From JACKII01 sp965222315 (lineage in GTDB: Bacteria > Pseudomonadota > Alphaproteobacteria > Bin95), in NCBI GenBank assembly GCA_965222315.1, contig OZ244951.1, forward strand, positions 2,108,001 through 2,172,000: a DNA stretch of 64,000 nucleotides, in the 5' to 3' direction. The position numbers were made by a program, and so were the translations under genes. Positions 61,606 through 64,000 of this stretch are shown piece by piece (positions within the stretch are counted from its first letter, which is position 1; each line of letters starts with the position of its first letter). The notes beneath the pieces are model-generated. The model searched no databases, had not been told where the DNA came from, and worked only from the letters and a program-made list of their open reading frames with translations.

Positions 61606-63570
61606 TTAATCTGAATAACCAAGGAATTTCTGAAGCTCTGTACTACGTATTATGCGTGCTATATTGCGTGCTTCGTCACAGTCAAATCCCTCTTTAACAG
61701 CTTCTGCATAAGCTTTGGATTCACTGACGTTCTCAGTTTCGAGTTCAATACGACCCGGCAACCCAATATCCTCAGCCACTCCCTGAAATGCCTTACCAAG
61801 CATCTCGTACTTAATCATGTACAGTTTTGACCACCCCAGATTATATCTAAACCAACCTTCCTCCACCAGGTCCATTTTGGTGATGTCCACGTCTAAATAT
61901 TCCATTAGGTGATCATTAAACCACGTATTTGGTCGAATCATCAGGTTAAAAAACATTTTTATATTATTATCAATCCAATTTAAGTCTTGCGTTTCACTTA
62001 AATTATCTAACTGTCTATTGCCTTGTAAAAACAAATCCAAATTATCTATGCGACTAAGCATCCTTTCTGCTTTCTGGAAAAAATAATGTAGACCATATAC
62101 AACAGCGTGGTGATCGTTGTGGCTTGAATGACCTAGGTGTACCGCTAATTTGCGGAAAAAAGGAAGGTAACCTTCTATATCTTGTAAAATGCATGACTGA
62201 AACCAAGTAACGGGATCTCTTGTCAATGTGATTATGTCTAATTTTTCATCTTTGATCGTCTGGTTCTTGTGTGAATTGATTCTATGAGTGGTTTTTATAT
62301 TCTCAATCAATTGTCCGTATCGATGTTGAAAAAAGTATGGGGATGTATTCGGATTAATTGTTGCCTTTAAGGCATTGGTAAGATGCTTCTCTCCCAGGAA
62401 ATGGGACTGAATTGCAGTAGTATCTCTTGTATTATTGAATGTTTTAATTAATGCGCTGCTTCCCACCTTACCATATTGATACACGACGATCAGATTTTTC
62501 GCAGATGCGTTTTCTTTTTCTCCGTCGTCTATCGTGCTCGGTTTTCTGTGCATTTCATTAGGTGGATTTTTCGGGATAAATGTTGAGCGTGTTAGCGGAG
62601 ATTTACGAAACATTACCGTAACCGCGGCTGGGTTTTCGATTTTGAAATCGTCTGACATGCTTGCGTCAAAATCGCGTGCAATTTCCGCAACCCATGGCGG
62701 CACTTCTGTGTTCAAAATTCGAAAGTTGGACTCCATTTTTTGTCGCACAAGATTCAAGGGAGAATCTAGTGGCGTAATATATACCTTTTGAGCCCCCGCA
62801 TTTTCGGCAATATCCCTCAAATACTGCTTTGGAAAAATCCACTTATCTTCTAAATTCTTGAATACCTCTGGCTTTAAGTCTGGCCTATTCCGTAAGCGGA
62901 CATCAATGAAAGAAATTTGCTGTTTAAGCAATTTTAATACACGTGGCTCCAGAGTTTCCGATCTCTTATCCTCAAGAACCTTTTCGTATCCGATTTTGAC
63001 TAAACGTTGTCCACTTGCACATGGTTCAAAAAATATGGAAGTTCCACCAGGCTTTAATACATTTATCGTCTGTTCGATAGTTTTATTTGGGTAAAATAGA
63101 TGGTGAAGGATTGCGCCGCCGATTACATAATCAAATACTTCCGTCTTAAAATTTAGTTCCTCGGCATTTTCTTGTATTGCAACAATGCGACCATCATTAT
63201 TAGATTTTTTCAGTATCGCTAACAAGTACTCGCTTAAGTCCGTCGCTATAATTTTAGAATTAGGAAATAACTCTAGGCTGGGAATGACAGTATTGCCGCT
63301 TCCAGACCCGATATCTAGGATTAGCGAGTTTTCTTTTGGCGTTTCGTTAATTTTAGAGAGTGCGCGGTTTATATGGTGCCGAAAGTAATGATGCTGTTGG
63401 TGTCGCTTTGCGTAGCTTTCAGCGCCTTCCATTGAATTAAAGATACCATGAATGTATTTGTTTAATTCGACATCGCTATACCCAGAGGTAAACACTCCAG
63501 ACGGCAACTGATGTAGATTACCATTATAAATTGAATATGGTATTTCGATATTACTTTGTAGGCTTGGCAT
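61606..63570 (-). CDS. Methyltransferase–sulfotransferase-like fusion protein, AT-rich
   Basis: A 654-residue protein with two domains. Residues about 60-290 form a class I methyltransferase with motif I LILDIGSGSGN (83-93), an Asp-ended second strand (IIATDLSEY) and LKPGGTSIFFEPC. From about 355 a second domain begins with VVYQYGKVGSSAL (362-374) and TRDPVTWFQSC (450-460), the 5'- and 3'-phosphate motifs of sulfotransferase-like capsular-polysaccharide-synthesis proteins. It may modify a glycan or lipid. It is far more AT-rich than its neighbours (about 27-45% G+C in hand-counted lines), pointing to horizontal acquisition. GAGGC lies upstream of the ATG. Confidence 0.85.
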   Translation of the reverse strand: MPSLQSNIEIPYSIYNGNLHQLPSGVFTSGYSDVELNKYIHGIFNSMEGAESYAKRHQQHHYFRHHINRALSKINETPKENSLILDIGSGSGNTVIPSLELFPNSKIIATDLSEYLLAILKKSNNDGRIVAIQENAEELNFKTEVFDYVIGGAILHHLFYPNKTIEQTINVLKPGGTSIFFEPCASGQRLVKIGYEKVLEDKRSETLEPRVLKLLKQQISFIDVRLRNRPDLKPEVFKNLEDKWIFPKQYLRDIAENAGAQKVYITPLDSPLNLVRQKMESNFRILNTEVPPWVAEIARDFDASMSDDFKIENPAAVTVMFRKSPLTRSTFIPKNPPNEMHRKPSTIDDGEKENASAKNLIVVYQYGKVGSSALIKTFNNTRDTTAIQSHFLGEKHLTNALKATINPNTSPYFFQHRYGQLIENIKTTHRINSHKNQTIKDEKLDIITLTRDPVTWFQSCILQDIEGYLPFFRKLAVHLGHSSHNDHHAVVYGLHYFFQKAERMLSRIDNLDLFLQGNRQLDNLSETQDLNWIDNNIKMFFNLMIRPNTWFNDHLMEYLDVDITKMDLVEEGWFRYNLGWSKLYMIKYEMLGKAFQGVAEDIGLPGRIELETENVSESKAYAEAVKEGFDCDEARNIARIIRSTELQKFLGYSD

Positions 63571-63775
63571 TGTTTTTTGCCTCTATTTGTCTGGAAGTAC
63601 GGAGATAAACTGGTCGGCGACTGATAAGCGCTATACCACTTGACGTGTTGCTCTGTGTTCTTCGATCAGCAAAATGCCGGAATCAGTCTGAACTGATCTT
63701 TTCGACAATCTGTGCTTGTACAACGTCTGGTAAACTGCATCAATCGCCTCCAATGCAAGTATCAAGAGGTCACCC
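63571..63775. promoter_or_regulatory. Divergent region between the fusion gene and alcohol dehydrogenase
   Basis: These 205 bp should carry promoters for both divergent genes. The part nearest the fusion gene is AT-rich like it, whereas the dehydrogenase side returns to host-like composition, so the boundary of the foreign segment may lie here. No specific operator was recognised. Confidence 0.4.
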
Positions 63776-64000
63776 ATGAAAGCCGCCGTCATGCGCGCCG
63801 CGCACCAGCCCCTCAGCATTGAGGACGTACACATCGACGAACCGGGCCCGAGGGAAGTGCTGGTGAAGACCGCCGCCTGCGGTGTCTGCCACTCGGACCT
63901 GCATTTCATCGAAGGGCTTTACCCGACCAAGATGCCCATCGTGCTGGGGCATGAGGCCGCGGGTATAGTGGAGAAGGTTGGCAGCCTGGTCGACTACGTC
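63776..64000 (+). CDS. Zinc-dependent alcohol dehydrogenase, N-terminal part
   Basis: The first 75 codons of a medium-chain dehydrogenase run to the window edge. Visible features are the catalytic zinc Cys in KTAACGVCHSDLHF with the SD pair, and the GHEAAGIVEKVG motif with the His/Glu of the catalytic site. It will bind NAD(P) in the missing C-terminal half and oxidise or reduce an alcohol/aldehyde pair. AGAGGT precedes the ATG. Substrate and length cannot be judged. Confidence 0.85.
   Translation, partial: MKAAVMRAAHQPLSIEDVHIDEPGPREVLVKTAACGVCHSDLHFIEGLYPTKMPIVLGHEAAGIVEKVGSLVDYV

Overview
The window is a 64 kb piece of a high-GC alphaproteobacterial chromosome, probably from a free-living Rhodospirillales-like organism, although the genus cannot be named from sequence alone. 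The evidence is the gene content: alphaproteobacterial RecA with LexA-type direct repeats upstream, an IalB-family periplasmic protein, RapZ divergent from ATP-type pckA, an ArsR-methyltransferase joined to metF, HrcA-GrpE, and a CCA-encoding tRNA-Ser. Most of it is ordinary chromosomal coding sequence: about 55 protein genes, one tRNA, and few long gaps.

Layout. 1-1.2 kb: a tyrosine recombinase cut by the left edge, pointing away from the 3' end of tRNA-Ser(UGA), which looks like the boundary of an integrated element. 1.2-6.5 kb: a leftward catabolic cluster (glutathione transferase, FAD amino-acid oxidase, HAD hydrolase, 2-keto-4-pentenoate hydratase-like enzyme, sulfotransferase-like protein) and an Old Yellow Enzyme. 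6.5-13 kb: hrcA-grpE, bolA, a DUF2237 gene, alaS and recA. 13-28.4 kb: IalB, an FMN hydroxyacid dehydrogenase, an amidase, rapZ, pckA, a secreted repeat-domain protein, an N-carbamoyl amino-acid amidohydrolase, queG, and a phosphotransferase-amidase-TauD run. 28.4-29 kb is a mosaic of interspersed repeats. 29-45 kb: aspS, rnd, an aldo/keto reductase, a thiol-dioxygenase-like cupin, a second TauD enzyme, an adenosine-kinase-like gene overlapped by a membrane 2Fe-2S adenylate cyclase, ettA and an O-antigen ligase-like protein. 45-51 kb is the most accessory-looking part: an acyl-CoA ligase, a 1060-residue TPR protein with 15 exact-length 144-bp repeats, an unusual intergenic array of phased hexamers, and a Tat-exported HiPIP. 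51-61.6 kb: metF with its ArsR-methyltransferase, mlaA, a histidine kinase, argG, a DJ-1/PfpI-like protein, a peptide-binding protein, pyrE and a TauE-like permease. 61.6-63.6 kb: an AT-rich gene that fuses a methyltransferase to a sulfotransferase-like domain and is probably acquired. The start of a zinc alcohol dehydrogenase ends the window.

How it fits together. Several neighbourhoods suggest joint function: protein quality control (hrcA-grpE), methionine/folate supply (ArsR-methyltransferase with metF), purine/cAMP signalling (adenosine-kinase-like gene with a redox-domain cyclase), and catabolism of amides, amino acids and possibly organosulfur compounds (amidases, TauD enzymes, thiol-dioxygenase-like cupin, TauE). 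No CRISPR array, prophage structural module or recognisable defence locus is visible. The best candidates for something undescribed are the hexamer array at 50.41-50.50 kb, the TPR gene beside it, and the AT-rich fusion gene.
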